64,000 nt of DNA from Draconibacterium orientale (GCF_000626635.1 NZ_CP007451.1:3888501-3952500); one strand, 5' to 3'. Shown: positions 35,530-43,814, counted from the first letter of the stretch. Notes: generated by a model not told the origin, from the sequence alone. Program-made: numbers and translations.

Positions 35530-36276
35530 TCAGATTCTGAAGTTTAATCCTTCTTCTTTTAATTTGTTGTAAACATCAAGATCGAAAGAATACAGTTTTG
35601 CTGCCCGGTGTGCAACGTTGGTTTGTTTTTCGCCGGTATCGATTAACAGCCCCATATTTTGAATTTTCTTTCTGAAATTACGTGTATCGAGCGTGGTATC
35701 CAGAATAACTTCGTAAAGAGTTTGCAGTTCTGTTAGCGTAAATTTATCGGGTAGCATCTGAAATCCAACCGGATGATATTTTACCTCTGAACGTAGTTTT
35801 TTTAAGGCTTCTTCTATAATTACTTTATGGTCGAAAACCAATTTCGGAAGCTTGTCAATCCTGAACCAGTTTAACACTTTTGCCATTTCTGATTGGCGTA
35901 AATCGTGATATTCCGGGTTAATGATGGCATAGTAGGCTGTGGTTAAAACGCGCGAAAAAGGAACACGATTTACTTTCCCGAAAGTTTTTACCTGGTTGAG
36001 GTAAACATCTTCGAGGCCGGTAGTTTTCGATAGAATAAATTTGGCATATCCATCAATGTCTTCATCTTCGGGCAGGTGAGATCCAATTAAAGCCCAGTAG
36101 TCTTGCCCGCTATGTATTGGGTTTTTGGTAAAAAGGTCTTCAACCTCCTCGTAGTTATCTTTTTCGCTAAAAAAACGTTTGGCAACATCTGATTCCGATT
36201 GCCAAAGAAGTACGCATAGCTTGTTGTCTTTAAAGCCAAAAATTACACAGTCAATAGATAGGTGTCGTAGTATCAT
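35530..36276 (-). CDS. Nudix-related transcriptional regulator (NrtR/AraR-like)
   Basis: The 248-aa protein has an N-terminal Nudix-like domain (CVIFGFKDNKLCVLLWQSE, then WALIGSHLPEDEDIDGYAKFIL) and a C-terminal winged helix (FTLTELQTLYEVILDTTL, then RNFRKKIQNMGLLIDTG). The canonical Nudix box GX5EX7REUXEEXGU is not kept (GSHLPEDEDIDGYAKF...TGLE), so hydrolysis is unlikely and the domain should serve as a ligand sensor, as in NrtR and in Bacteroides AraR. The ligand may be an ADP-ribose-like or sugar compound. It is divergent from ychF, and no obvious target gene adjoins it. Confidence 0.75.
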   Translation of the reverse strand: MILRHLSIDCVIFGFKDNKLCVLLWQSESDVAKRFFSEKDNYEEVEDLFTKNPIHSGQDYWALIGSHLPEDEDIDGYAKFILSKTTGLEDVYLNQVKTFGKVNRVPFSRVLTTAYYAIINPEYHDLRQSEMAKVLNWFRIDKLPKLVFDHKVIIEEALKKLRSEVKYHPVGFQMLPDKFTLTELQTLYEVILDTTLDTRNFRKKIQNMGLLIDTGEKQTNVAHRAAKLYSFDLDVYNKLKEEGLNFRI

Positions 36277-36411
36277 AAGTTAAATGTTTGCACAAATGTA
36301 GCTACTGATTTTTTAAAAAACCAATATCATGCTTGTAAAACATACAATAAGCCCTGTTTTATTGACGAAAAAGTATGCTGAAACACCAATTTTTAAATAG
36401 CAAAAATAAAT

Positions 36412-36419
36412 TACCTTTG
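36412..36419 (+). promoter_or_regulatory. Candidate -7 box for ychF
   Basis: TACCTTTG matches TAnnTTTG 24 bases before the ychF ATG. The expected -33 position reads TTTT rather than TTTG. Confidence 0.45.
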
Positions 36420-36443
36420 CACCGCAATTTTTAAATAAGTAAA

Positions 36444-37544
36444 ATGGCTTTAAAATGTGGTATTGTTGGTTTGCCAAACGTCGGGAAATCAACACTGTTT
36501 AATTGTTTGTCGAGTGCAAAAGCACAATCGGCAAATTTCCCTTTTTGTACAATCGAACCCAATTTAGGGGTGATAACTGTACCCGACGAAAGACTAACAA
36601 AATTAGAGGAATTGGTAAAACCGCAACGTGTGGTGCCAACAACGGTTGAAATTGTTGATATCGCCGGGTTGGTTCGCGGGGCAAGTAAAGGAGAAGGATT
36701 AGGAAATAAATTCCTGGGTAATATTCGCGAAACCGATGCGATTATCCACGTATTGCGTTGTTTCGAGAACGAAAATATTACGCACGTTGATGAAACGATC
36801 AATCCGGTGCGCGATAAGGAAACCATTGATATTGAACTTCAGCTGAAAGACCTGGAGACGGTAGAAAGCCGTATTACTAAAGTTGAAAAACAGGCCCGTA
36901 CCGGAAACGATCCGGAAGCCAAGCGTATGTTTCGCATCCTTTCGAAATACAAAGAGGTTTTGATGGAAGGAAAATCGGCACGTACGGTTGAGGTTGATCC
37001 ATCGGATGCAGCAGCTGTAAAAAGCCTTGAATTGCTGACCAACAAACCGATATTGTATGTTTGTAATGTTGACGAGCCTGCCGTAATTAAAGGAAATGCA
37101 CACGTTGAAGCCGTAAAAGAAGCCATTAAAGATGAGAATTCGGAAATGCTGATGATTGCAGCAGCAACCGAAGCCGATATTGCCGAGCTGGATGATTTTG
37201 AAGAACGCCAGATGTTTTTAGACGACCTTGGGTTAAAAGAAGCCGGAGTTAGCAAACTGATTAAATCAGCCTATAAATTGCTTCAGTTGGAAACGTATTT
37301 TACTGCCGGAGTAAAAGAAGTGCGTGCCTGGACTTACCACAAAGGAAGCAAAGCGCCACAGGCAGCTGGTGTTATCCACTCTGATTTTGAGAAAGGATTT
37401 ATTCGTGCCGAGGTGATTAAATACAACGACTTTATAACTTTAGGATCGGAGCTGGCCTGTAAAGAAGCCGGAAAAATGTCGATTGAAGGAAAAGAGTACG
37501 TGGTAACCGATGGTGATATAATGCACTTTCGATTTAACGTGTAA
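36444..37544 (+). CDS. ychF: Redox-regulated ATPase/GTPase YchF (Obg family)
   Basis: The 366-aa product is the universal YchF protein: P-loop GLPNVGKSTLFN (~8-19), switch/DxxG motif EIVDIAGLVRGAS, an NxxE-type base motif CNVDEPA instead of NKxD (the reason YchF prefers ATP), a coiled-coil insert (~127-195), and a C-terminal TGS domain (AWTYHKGSKAPQAAGVIHSD). It binds ribosomes and is linked to translation and oxidative-stress response. Confidence 0.95.
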   Translation: MALKCGIVGLPNVGKSTLFNCLSSAKAQSANFPFCTIEPNLGVITVPDERLTKLEELVKPQRVVPTTVEIVDIAGLVRGASKGEGLGNKFLGNIRETDAIIHVLRCFENENITHVDETINPVRDKETIDIELQLKDLETVESRITKVEKQARTGNDPEAKRMFRILSKYKEVLMEGKSARTVEVDPSDAAAVKSLELLTNKPILYVCNVDEPAVIKGNAHVEAVKEAIKDENSEMLMIAAATEADIAELDDFEERQMFLDDLGLKEAGVSKLIKSAYKLLQLETYFTAGVKEVRAWTYHKGSKAPQAAGVIHSDFEKGFIRAEVIKYNDFITLGSELACKEAGKMSIEGKEYVVTDGDIMHFRFNV

Positions 37545-37583
37545 GCCCCTCCCTGCCTCCCCAAGGGAGAGGTGTAGAAAAAC

Positions 37584-37620
37584 AAAAAGGAGCGAAAATC
37601 ATAGATTTTCGCTCCTTTTT
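37584..37620. terminator. Bidirectional terminator between ychF and yajC
   Basis: A perfect 17-bp stem (AAAAAGGAGCGAAAATC / GATTTTCGCTCCTTTTT) with loop ATA lies between the two convergent genes and has A-runs and T-runs on either side. Around it, CCCCTCCCTGCC (37547 on) and GGGAGGTTAGGAGGGGC (ending 37658) form a looser outer inverted repeat. Confidence 0.85.
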
Positions 37621-37658
37621 GGTAAAAATCCTCCCTTTTTGGGAGGTTAGGAGGGGCG

Positions 37659-37982
37659 TTACTTTTGCGGTTGAACGTCGCTCATATCTTTTACAATACC
37701 GTTTTTGTCAACTTTAATTACAACATCTTTGGCAACTTCCAGTTGAATGGCTGTTTCCTCAATCTTTACAACTTTTCCGTAAATACCACCGGTTGTAACT
37801 ACTTTGTCGCCTTTTTGTAAGCTTTCGCGAAACTTACGTGTTTCTTTCTGGCGTTTCATCTGCGGGCGGATCATAAAAAAGTAAAATACTACGATAATCA
37901 GCAACAGTGGTAAAAAGCTCATTAAAGGATTGGCTTCAGCGCCTTCTTGTGGCTGCATCATTAATAAAATCGAATTCAACAT
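37659..37982 (-). CDS. yajC: Preprotein translocase subunit YajC
   Basis: This 107-aa protein has one membrane helix (FLPLLLIIVVFYFFMIRPQ, ~24-42), directly followed by the family motif RPQMKRQKETRKFRESLQKG and GDKVVTTGGIYGKVV. It is an accessory of SecDF-YajC in protein export. It starts 11 bases after the DUF1573 gene in the nusB operon, a common gene pair in Bacteroidota. Confidence 0.93.
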   Translation of the reverse strand: MLNSILLMMQPQEGAEANPLMSFLPLLLIIVVFYFFMIRPQMKRQKETRKFRESLQKGDKVVTTGGIYGKVVKIEETAIQLEVAKDVVIKVDKNGIVKDMSDVQPQK

Positions 37983-37993
37983 GTCTATAATTT

Positions 37994-38425
37994 TTAATAT
38001 TTAATATCAATAAGGTCGTTATCAACCTGGGCAAAAATAGCTAAATGTTTTAATTCTTTGCTATTTCCAAGTACTTCAATTGTTTTGTATTCTCTTCCAA
38101 CCAACCCGGCGGTGTTAAATTCAACTTCAATTAAAGTGCTTTCGCCAGGTTTTACTGCTTGTTTGTTAAAGTGTGTTGTTACGCAGCCACAATCGGTTTC
38201 AAGGCTTTCAATTACAAAATCGCTATCGCCGGTATTGGTTAAAACAAAGGTGTGCAACACAATTTCGCCGGCTTTTAACTGGCCAAAATTATGAACGGCT
38301 TCATCAACCGAAATTTCCGTTAGCGCCAGTTCTGCAGTTGTTTGTTCTTGTTTGTTACTACTGCTTTTATTGGCCTGGCACGAAACCAGGGCAATAACCA
38401 AAAATATGAAAGCCAGTTTGTGCAT
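37994..38425 (-). CDS. DUF1573 lipoprotein
   Basis: The 143-aa product has a lipoprotein signal (MHKLAFIFLVIALVSCQ, lipobox around Cys16) and a DUF1573 Ig-like domain (VDEAVHNFGQLKAGEIVLH, LETDCGCVT, PGESTLIEVEFNTAGLVG). DUF1573 domains are abundant exported proteins of unknown function in this phylum. The start codon overlaps the nusB stop by one base, so the genes are translated together. Confidence 0.85.
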   Translation of the reverse strand: MHKLAFIFLVIALVSCQANKSSSNKQEQTTAELALTEISVDEAVHNFGQLKAGEIVLHTFVLTNTGDSDFVIESLETDCGCVTTHFNKQAVKPGESTLIEVEFNTAGLVGREYKTIEVLGNSKELKHLAIFAQVDNDLIDIKY

Positions 38426-39372
38426 TATTCGCCAATCAGTCCGCGTCCTTCTTTGCTAATTTTTTCGGTGTTTTTTAGGTCTTTCAGCGTTTTGTCCAGA
38501 ATACCGTTAATAAAGTTGCGGCTCTTTTCGGTGCTGTAAAACTTCGACAGCTCGATGTACTCATTCAAGGTCACTTTTGTTGGAATAGTGGGGAAATACA
38601 GGAACTCGGCAATGGCCAGCTGCATAATTAAAATGTCCATAAAGGCAATACGTTCCACATCCCAGTTGCGCGAGTGTTCCTTAATCAGTTCGCGCAATTC
38701 GTTGTGGTTGATAATGGCTTTGCGCAACAGGTCTTTGGTAAAATCGCGGTCTTCCTGGTCTTTAAACATCGGCATCAGCGATTGCTCCGAGTCCGACAGT
38801 TCATTAAATCGTTTCAGCGTTTTTGTAATCATCGAAATCACAAATTCCACATCATCGTTCCAGTAAATGCTTTGTTCTTCGAGCACCATGTACAGGTCTT
38901 CCGAAACCAGAATGATTTTATTAAAAAGCTTCTCGATAAACTTGCGGTCGTTCAGGTACGAGCGGTTTTTGTCGGCCATATACTCCTGATAAATATCCGA
39001 CTCAATCATCATCAGGTACAGCTCTTTTATTAGCTCGGGATGATCTTGCCAATTCAGTTTTTTCTGATCGATGTAAGTGTTCAGTTTGTTGTTGTTACGC
39101 AACTGATCGATAACCTGGTTGGTGATAAACTTGGTATTCGGATTCAGGTCTTCGTGTGTGGGCTGATGTTTGTTTCTTCTGATTTCGATACGGCCCTCTG
39201 CATAATCTGCAATTTCGGGTACCAGCGCCAGCAGGTAGTGATAAAGGTCGTAAGCTTTTTGGATACAAAAGAAAAGTTCTTTCTCGGTGTTGTTGATCGA
39301 TTTCTCGTCGGTGGAGTAGTAGGCGTACAATACTTGTAAAACCTTTGTGCGGATAATCCTTCTGCTAATCAT
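38425..39372 (-). CDS. nusB: Transcription antitermination factor NusB (long Bacteroidota form)
   Basis: The 315-aa protein is NusB, twice the length of the E. coli form because of an N-terminal/middle extension; Bacteroidota NusB is normally ~310 aa. The conserved parts are RRIIRTKVLQVLYAYY at the start and WDVERIAFMDILIMQLAIAE...TLNEYIELSKFYSTEKSRNFINGILDK near the C-terminus. NusB binds boxA RNA with NusE to allow complete rRNA transcription. It is first of the operon nusB-DUF1573-yajC. Confidence 0.92.
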   Translation of the reverse strand: MISRRIIRTKVLQVLYAYYSTDEKSINNTEKELFFCIQKAYDLYHYLLALVPEIADYAEGRIEIRRNKHQPTHEDLNPNTKFITNQVIDQLRNNNKLNTYIDQKKLNWQDHPELIKELYLMMIESDIYQEYMADKNRSYLNDRKFIEKLFNKIILVSEDLYMVLEEQSIYWNDDVEFVISMITKTLKRFNELSDSEQSLMPMFKDQEDRDFTKDLLRKAIINHNELRELIKEHSRNWDVERIAFMDILIMQLAIAEFLYFPTIPTKVTLNEYIELSKFYSTEKSRNFINGILDKTLKDLKNTEKISKEGRGLIGE

Positions 39373-39400
39373 TTTTAATGAACTTCGTATAATTTGGGTG

Positions 39401-39408
39401 CAAAATTA
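39401..39408 (-). promoter_or_regulatory. Candidate -7 box for the nusB operon
   Basis: CAAAATTA on the plus strand reads TAATTTTG on the minus strand, 29 bases before the nusB start. No clear TTTG -33 box at the usual distance. Confidence 0.4.
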
Positions 39409-39555
39409 CATCTTTTTTTGAATCGTCGTGCAGAAAAGAATGCAAATGAAGTACGTTATTTTAATGTGAAGTAGATGAACGCCGATGACGTTGATTTTGC
39501 TGATTGGCGCAGAGAAGAAATGGCTCGCGCATTATGCAGATTGGCGTAGAATGAT

Positions 39556-39700
39556 TTGAACGCTGATGACGCCGATTTTGCAGATTTTCGCGGATAGAAC
39601 AGTGATACTCTCACTTAAAGTGAGGGTATCACTATTTAAGCAGCCCCCGAACTTTAGACCTTCAAGGTTTTTAAAACCTTGAAGGTCTGAATCGCTGTCT
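39556..39700. repeat. ~145-bp direct repeat, copy A
   Basis: From TTGAACGCTGATGACGCCGA through a hairpin GATACTCTCACTT...GTGAGGGTATC and the palindrome AGACCTTCAAGGTTTTT / AAAACCTTGAAGGTCT to CGCTGTCT. It recurs in the same orientation at 41329-41475, on the other side of the PagL-like gene, with roughly 80-85% identity by eye. Confidence 0.75.
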
Positions 39701-39820
39701 CAATATTTTTAAGTCTTTCAGGCTGAGGAACGGTTTGTAAAATCGCTCCAGCGGTGTTTAAAGCATCGAACATCTGTAACAGTTATCCTTCCCCTGTTTT
39801 ATTTTAAGATACAATGGGTA

Positions 39821-41116
39821 TTATTTCCGGTAAAAAACAGGGTATTTGTTGTTAAACCGGTAGCCTAAGCCCAGCATCAGGAAATTAGGCAAGTGAGAAT
39901 CTTTCACACTATAGCCAATGTGAACAAAAGAATTCCTGGTAATTTCTGTTTTCAGCGCTATCACCTGGTAGTAAGCTTTAAGATCGCCTTTGCCGTATAA
40001 GGCATTTTTACCCACTCCCAGTCCAACCGTAAAATAAGGCATTACATATTCGGCACGAACCGACAGTCCCAATGCCAGTTGCTGATTAAGTGGAGGTTTA
40101 TAAAATACCTGACGAGGTTCCATCATGTAGTCTTCGGTGTAAACATTGGCACTCCCATCGTAAACGCCATCGAGCGACAGGCCCAGGCGAAGTTTGTAAC
40201 CCAGGTTATACATCGGCGAAAAACAAAACCCCATTACCGGGTAAGCTTCCGGCGATGCAATTTGGGTATCCAAAAAATCAACTCCGGTGCGGCGCCACGA
40301 GCCAAATAATACAAGATCGTAGCTAATATGTTCTTTAAACACAGGAACCTTTGATTCCGACGGGAGATTGATTGCTTCCTTTTTCGGAATGAAACTGTAT
40401 AAAACTCCTGCTTTTACACCAATTGTATTAAGTCCGGCATTGGGGAATTTAGTGTTGCCGTTAGAAAAATGAGTGACTGCCACTCCGGTGTTAAAATTCA
40501 GATTCTCGGCAAGCATCCAGCTAAAATAAAAGTTGGTGTTGATGTAGGCGTTTGCTTTTGATCCAATTACCGTGTTGTTGGGGTTGTTCTCATAATCATA
40601 CGGTTTCCATCCAAGCGATAAACCAAAATTCCACTCGTAGTTTAACGATAGATTTTGCGAAATCTGACTCACCCGTGCTCCCTGAAACAGGTAAAATGAA
40701 AACGGGCTTCCCAGTTCATCGCTGTGGCTTAAGTTGTAGTGTGCCACGCCAATTCCCTGATAGGGTGTTCCGTAAATTTTGTCGGCAAGGGTGTTGGGGT
40801 AAAAACGAAAGGAATATTTTAAATGCGTTGAGAAAGAAGATTTGATGGGATGTGAGGTTTTGTTTGCCTCTTTAAAGTACGAATTTGCAGGCAATATGTA
40901 AGCCGGACGAATTTCAACTCCGATTCGGTGAATAATGGGGGTTGATAAAAAAAGTGAGTCGAATGCCCCGGGAATAGTATTGTAATGTTCAGAACGAGTA
41001 TCTGCGGTTATTTTGCTGGTTGGAAGATATGTTGTTTGGGCATGAGCAATAACCGAAACGAAAAGCAAAAAATTAAAAATGAGAAGTTCCTTCCAATGTA
41101 TTTTATTGCCCTTCAT
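39821..41116 (-). CDS. Acyloxyacyl hydrolase / PagL-like lipid A 3-O-deacylase
   Basis: I start at the ATG at 41116 (MKGNKIHWKELLIFNF, a signal peptide ending AHAQ); the longer frame has no support. The 431-aa outer-membrane protein contains the PagL signature VTHFSNGNTKFPNAGLN with His216 and Ser218 as probable catalytic residues, preceded by barrel strands. PagL-type enzymes remove the 3-linked acyl chain of lipid A. The C-terminal ~170 residues form more barrel-like strands (SYDLVLFGSWRRTGVDF, LMLGLGYRF at the end), making it longer than classic PagL (~170 aa); this long form is usual in Bacteroidota. The gene lies alone between direct repeats. Confidence 0.75.
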   Translation of the reverse strand: MKGNKIHWKELLIFNFLLFVSVIAHAQTTYLPTSKITADTRSEHYNTIPGAFDSLFLSTPIIHRIGVEIRPAYILPANSYFKEANKTSHPIKSSFSTHLKYSFRFYPNTLADKIYGTPYQGIGVAHYNLSHSDELGSPFSFYLFQGARVSQISQNLSLNYEWNFGLSLGWKPYDYENNPNNTVIGSKANAYINTNFYFSWMLAENLNFNTGVAVTHFSNGNTKFPNAGLNTIGVKAGVLYSFIPKKEAINLPSESKVPVFKEHISYDLVLFGSWRRTGVDFLDTQIASPEAYPVMGFCFSPMYNLGYKLRLGLSLDGVYDGSANVYTEDYMMEPRQVFYKPPLNQQLALGLSVRAEYVMPYFTVGLGVGKNALYGKGDLKAYYQVIALKTEITRNSFVHIGYSVKDSHLPNFLMLGLGYRFNNKYPVFYRK

Positions 41117-41328
41117 ACTTTTTGTAAATCTGTAGATTAAATCCGAAAAGGAATTTAAGGGAGGTAAATATAGGTTTTTATTTGTTGAATATAATGGAAT
41201 TTTTACTCGATTAGAAAGAAGAATTTTACAGATGGTGATCGTCTCCCACTCAGTGGTACTACCACTTTCTTTGTTCTGGTTTATAAAGCAAATGCGCCAC
41301 AATCGCGCACCGGCAGGGGCTGGTTGAT

Positions 41329-41475
41329 TGAACGCAGATAACGTTGATTTTACTGATTTTCGCAGTTAGAACGGTGATGCTCTCAGTTGGAGTGAGGGTA
41401 TCATTATGTAAGCAGTCCCCGAACTATAGACCTTCAAGGTTTTTGAAACCTTGAAGGTCTAAAACGCTGTCTAAA
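41329..41475. repeat. ~145-bp direct repeat, copy B
   Basis: Second copy of the repeat at 39556-39700, same orientation: TTGAACGCAGATAACGTTGA, then GATGCTCTCAGTT...GTGAGGGTATC, then the palindrome AGACCTTCAAGGTTTTT / GAAACCTTGAAGGTCT and CGCTGTCT. The spacing of all sub-blocks is conserved. Confidence 0.75.
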
Positions 41476-41483
41476 CAGCCCAA

Positions 41484-41518
41484 GGGATGTCATCTCCCCC
41501 AAAAGATGACATCCCTTG
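41484..41518. repeat. 14-bp perfect hairpin next to the periodic array
   Basis: AAGGGATGTCATCT pairs with AGATGACATCCCTT around a C-rich loop. It lies directly between the direct repeat and the 21-bp array. No T-tract follows, so it is unlikely to be a simple terminator. Confidence 0.6.
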
Positions 41519-41520
41519 TT

Positions 41521-41725
41521 TGTCCGCAGTAGCAAAGCGGGCTTCCGCAACTGGCAAAAGTGTTTCCGCACCCCCGAGAACATTGTTATCACCTCAAAAT
41601 TAATCGTCATCACCCCAAAAAAGGGCTTATCACCCGTTGGCCAGGTCTTATCACCCGTAAATTTGTCGTTATCACCCGGTAAAAGGGTGTTATCACTTAC
41701 ATTTTGTCGGTTATCACCGGAGAGA
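41521..41725. repeat. 21-bp periodic array (about ten units)
   Basis: TTATCACC or a one-base variant begins at 41586, 41607, 41627, 41648, 41669, 41690 and 41711, spacings 21, 20, 21, 21, 21, 21. Upstream, the word TCCGCA keeps the same period (about 41524, 41545, 41566). Spacers between the motifs are not conserved. Two helical turns per unit puts every motif on the same face of DNA. Confidence 0.75.
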
Positions 41726-41803
41726 TTTTACAAAATGGTAGTGATAGAAGGATATTTCGAGTGATAATCTACTTTTTGCAGGTTATAACTAAAGTTTCAG
41801 CGT

Positions 41804-41838
41804 AAAAAAAGCCGGAACAACGTTTCCGCTGTCCCGGC
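41804..41838 (-). terminator. Terminator of the 245-aa protein gene
   Basis: On the minus strand GCCGGGACA pairs with TGTTCCGGC (one G-T pair; 41838-41830 and 41819-41811), then seven T. It lies ~25 bases after the stop codon. Confidence 0.8.
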
Positions 41839-41860
41839 CAGTGTAAAACAATAACTACCC

Positions 41861-42598
41861 CTAATTATCACTCCCCGAGTTGTCTTTTGATTTTTTATGT
41901 TTATTCTTATAAATATTCCGGTAGCCTTTCAGTCGTGCTTCGTTTTTCCAGAAAACATAGCGGCCACAGTTTTTTATTTCGTTGGCAGCTTGTTGCATGT
42001 AGTTGTAGGCGCGGTCGCGGGTAATTTTCACCTGGCTGTCGATTTCCTTTTCGCCATTGGCTTGTGCCAGCACAATTGCCAGTTCGTCGGCAGTAGTAGC
42101 AGCCAGCTGAAGTAAGGTAACATCAAAATTAATTAATGCCAGTGGTGCTGGATTATCCTCGCCCAGAGCAGCCAGGTTACTCAAATCCTGTATCATATCG
42201 GCATCGCCCGTTCCGTCGGTTATGGCACTCACTTTTTTTAACAGGCGCTGGTTGTTGCGGAAGGCATACCGAAAATCGTGCAGCAGGCGATCGCGCAGTT
42301 CGTAAGCTTCGGGAGCACGCTCTTCCCATTCTTTTTGAGCATCCTGCGGTGTATGCTGTTCGCGTTGCCACATGGCCTCGGCTGTGCGGCAGGCACCGTT
42401 ACGTACGGTTAACGAATCAATAGTGTCTTCGGGCAGGCCTGCACCCATTAGTTCGGCTTTATCGTCGAGGCACCATAAATAAAGGTTTTCGTTTTCCTGA
42501 ATGGCGGCGTTAACGGGCATATCAGGTGTTTTTACTTCGTTGGCCGGAATAGCCATAAATGCATCGTAGCATGTTGTGTAATCTTGTTGGTCTGACAT
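41861..42598 (-). CDS. Hypothetical helical protein, 245 aa
   Basis: I do not recognise the family. The protein is acidic, helix-rich and lacks a signal peptide; features are DYTTCYDAFMAIPANEVKTP at the start, a middle region EERAPEAYELRDRLLHDFRY, and a Lys-rich C-terminus (NIYKNKHKKSKDNSGSDN). Its length and helical pattern recall the DUF6261 protein at 11.6 kb, but I see no convincing alignment. It has its own terminator and stands alone. Confidence 0.6.
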   Translation of the reverse strand: MSDQQDYTTCYDAFMAIPANEVKTPDMPVNAAIQENENLYLWCLDDKAELMGAGLPEDTIDSLTVRNGACRTAEAMWQREQHTPQDAQKEWEERAPEAYELRDRLLHDFRYAFRNNQRLLKKVSAITDGTGDADMIQDLSNLAALGEDNPAPLALINFDVTLLQLAATTADELAIVLAQANGEKEIDSQVKITRDRAYNYMQQAANEIKNCGRYVFWKNEARLKGYRNIYKNKHKKSKDNSGSDN

Positions 42599-42754
42599 GG
42601 TATTTTGAATTTTGTTCGTATCGGGGATACGAGGTTAAACATAAAATATGCATGAATATAGGATGAATAATAAACTTATGCCAATTAAAATTTATGTTTT
42701 GTAGCATGCCGATGCATTGTGGGTTAGGAAGTTATAGTATTGATTTGTGTGAGA

Positions 42755-43501
42755 CTATGTGTTTCCCGGTTTTTCAGCACTGCCATCCGTATCGCGGGTA
42801 AAAGTTGCATCGCTGAAAGAAACGGCACCGGTGTTGTCGGTAAAATCATCTTCCTCGTCATCGTCGGGTTCATCTTCCCAATCGAATTTCTCGCGGCGCA
42901 CGATGTATTTGCGGTAGTAAAAGGCCAGCAATACGCCAAAAATAGCTCCCGATAAATGGCCTTCCCACGAAATCTCGGGACGGATGGGCAGCAGTCCCCA
43001 AACCAGTCCGCCGTAAAGAAAAACCACAATTGCTGAAAGTGTTAACAAACGCACATCGGAGCGGATAATTCCGCTAACAAAATGAAAGGCTGCCAGTGCA
43101 TAAACAACTCCGCTGGCGCCAATGTGCCAGGCTTCGCGCCCCATAATCCAGGTACTGATACCCGATAAAATATACAGGAGAAAAAAGATGCGGTACGAAA
43201 TGCGGCGATAAAAGTAAATGAGCATAAAACCCAGTATAAAAAACGGCAGCGAATTGGAAATTAAGTGGCTAAAATCGGAATGAATAAAAGGGGAGAAGAG
43301 AATTCCCTGCAATCCGTTTATGTGCCGCGGGAAAATGCCAAATTCCACAAAACTCAATCCGGCAGTTTGCTCGATGATTTTAACCAGCCATAACAGCAAA
43401 ACAAAAACTGCCGGAAACAGGAGGCTGTGGAAAAAGATCTTCTTTTCCATCTCCGGATCCAGGTTTTTGGGGTTGCTCGGATAGTATCTGAATAATGGCA
43501 T
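42755..43501 (-). CDS. Rhomboid-family intramembrane serine protease
   Basis: The 248-aa membrane protein has the rhomboid catalytic pair: Ser130 in GASGVVYALAAFH and His182 in EGHLSGAIFG, each inside a membrane helix, plus SDFSHLISN (~75-83), where the family's HxxxN motif lies. Six helices are visible. The C-terminal 50 residues are acidic (DWEDEPDDDEEDDFTD) and cytoplasmic. It cleaves membrane-spanning substrates; the target is unknown. It is a single gene. Confidence 0.88.
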   Translation of the reverse strand: MPLFRYYPSNPKNLDPEMEKKIFFHSLLFPAVFVLLLWLVKIIEQTAGLSFVEFGIFPRHINGLQGILFSPFIHSDFSHLISNSLPFFILGFMLIYFYRRISYRIFFLLYILSGISTWIMGREAWHIGASGVVYALAAFHFVSGIIRSDVRLLTLSAIVVFLYGGLVWGLLPIRPEISWEGHLSGAIFGVLLAFYYRKYIVRREKFDWEDEPDDDEEDDFTDNTGAVSFSDATFTRDTDGSAEKPGNT

Positions 43502-43814
43502 ATATTGGTTTAAATATAGGATATTTCCGCTTGTATCAGTGTTAACTGATGTGATTTTGTTTTACCCCTCACCCTGTTGGGAGCTCCCCTTAGAAGGGGA
43601 GCAAGCATTGGACAAGCTTCTGAATAAAAAGTTAAGCCACAGGTCAATCTTTATTGATGTTTCCCCTTGTAAGTGGAAACCTTGCCTAGGGCAGGCAGGT
43701 GGCTACGGCCAAAGGAGTAAATAATAATCCATAACAAAGAACACTAAGTCACCAGGTTGGAGAAACCAATTCCAATGTTTTCTTTGTGCCTTAGTGTCTT
43801 TGTGTTTATCCTTT
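43502..43814. other. Intergenic region with repeat
   Basis: 313 bases between rhomboid (start) and threonine aldolase (stop). It contains the inverted copy of the two-hairpin element (43564-43700) and a degenerate word CTTTGTGCCTTAGTGTCTTT near 43784-43803, commonly met as filler in this phylum. Confidence 0.45.
43564..43700. repeat. Dispersed two-hairpin element, copy 3 (inverted)
   Basis: CCCCTCACCCTGTTGGGAGC (43564 on), then the hairpin GCTCCCCTTAGAAGGGGAGC, ~60 bases, then TTTCCCCTTGTAAGTGGAAA and CCTAGGGCAGGCAGG. It is the mirror of copies at 7119-7224 and 9805-9916. Confidence 0.65.

Larger units (their letters stand above)
39373..39820. other. Repeat-bearing intergenic region
   Basis: The 448 bases between nusB (start) and the PagL-like gene (stop) hold the nusB promoter, a partial repeat with GATGAACGCCGATGACGTTG (39475 on) and a full ~145-bp repeat (39556-39700). 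No gene is visible. Confidence 0.5.
41117..41860. other. Long intergenic region with direct repeat, hairpin and 21-bp periodic array
   Basis: The first 200 bases are probably leader/promoter of the PagL-like gene. Then come repeat copy B (41329-41475), a 14-bp hairpin (~41484-41518), the 21-bp array (~41520-41725) and the terminator of the next gene (41804-41838). An 82-codon frame over 41516-41764 follows from the 21-bp (7-codon) periodicity and is not taken as a gene. Confidence 0.5.

Noticed and set aside
39821..41302. 493-aa start for the PagL-like gene
   Set aside because: The first 62 codons have no export signal; the ATG at 41116 begins a standard signal peptide.
41521..41725. CRISPR array at the 21-bp repeats
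   Set aside because: Repeat word is only 8 bp with 13-bp gaps and no cas genes are near.
41516..41764. 82-aa frame over the 21-bp array
   Set aside because: It exists because the DNA period of 21 is a multiple of 3; TTG start and no ribosome site. The signal is at DNA level.
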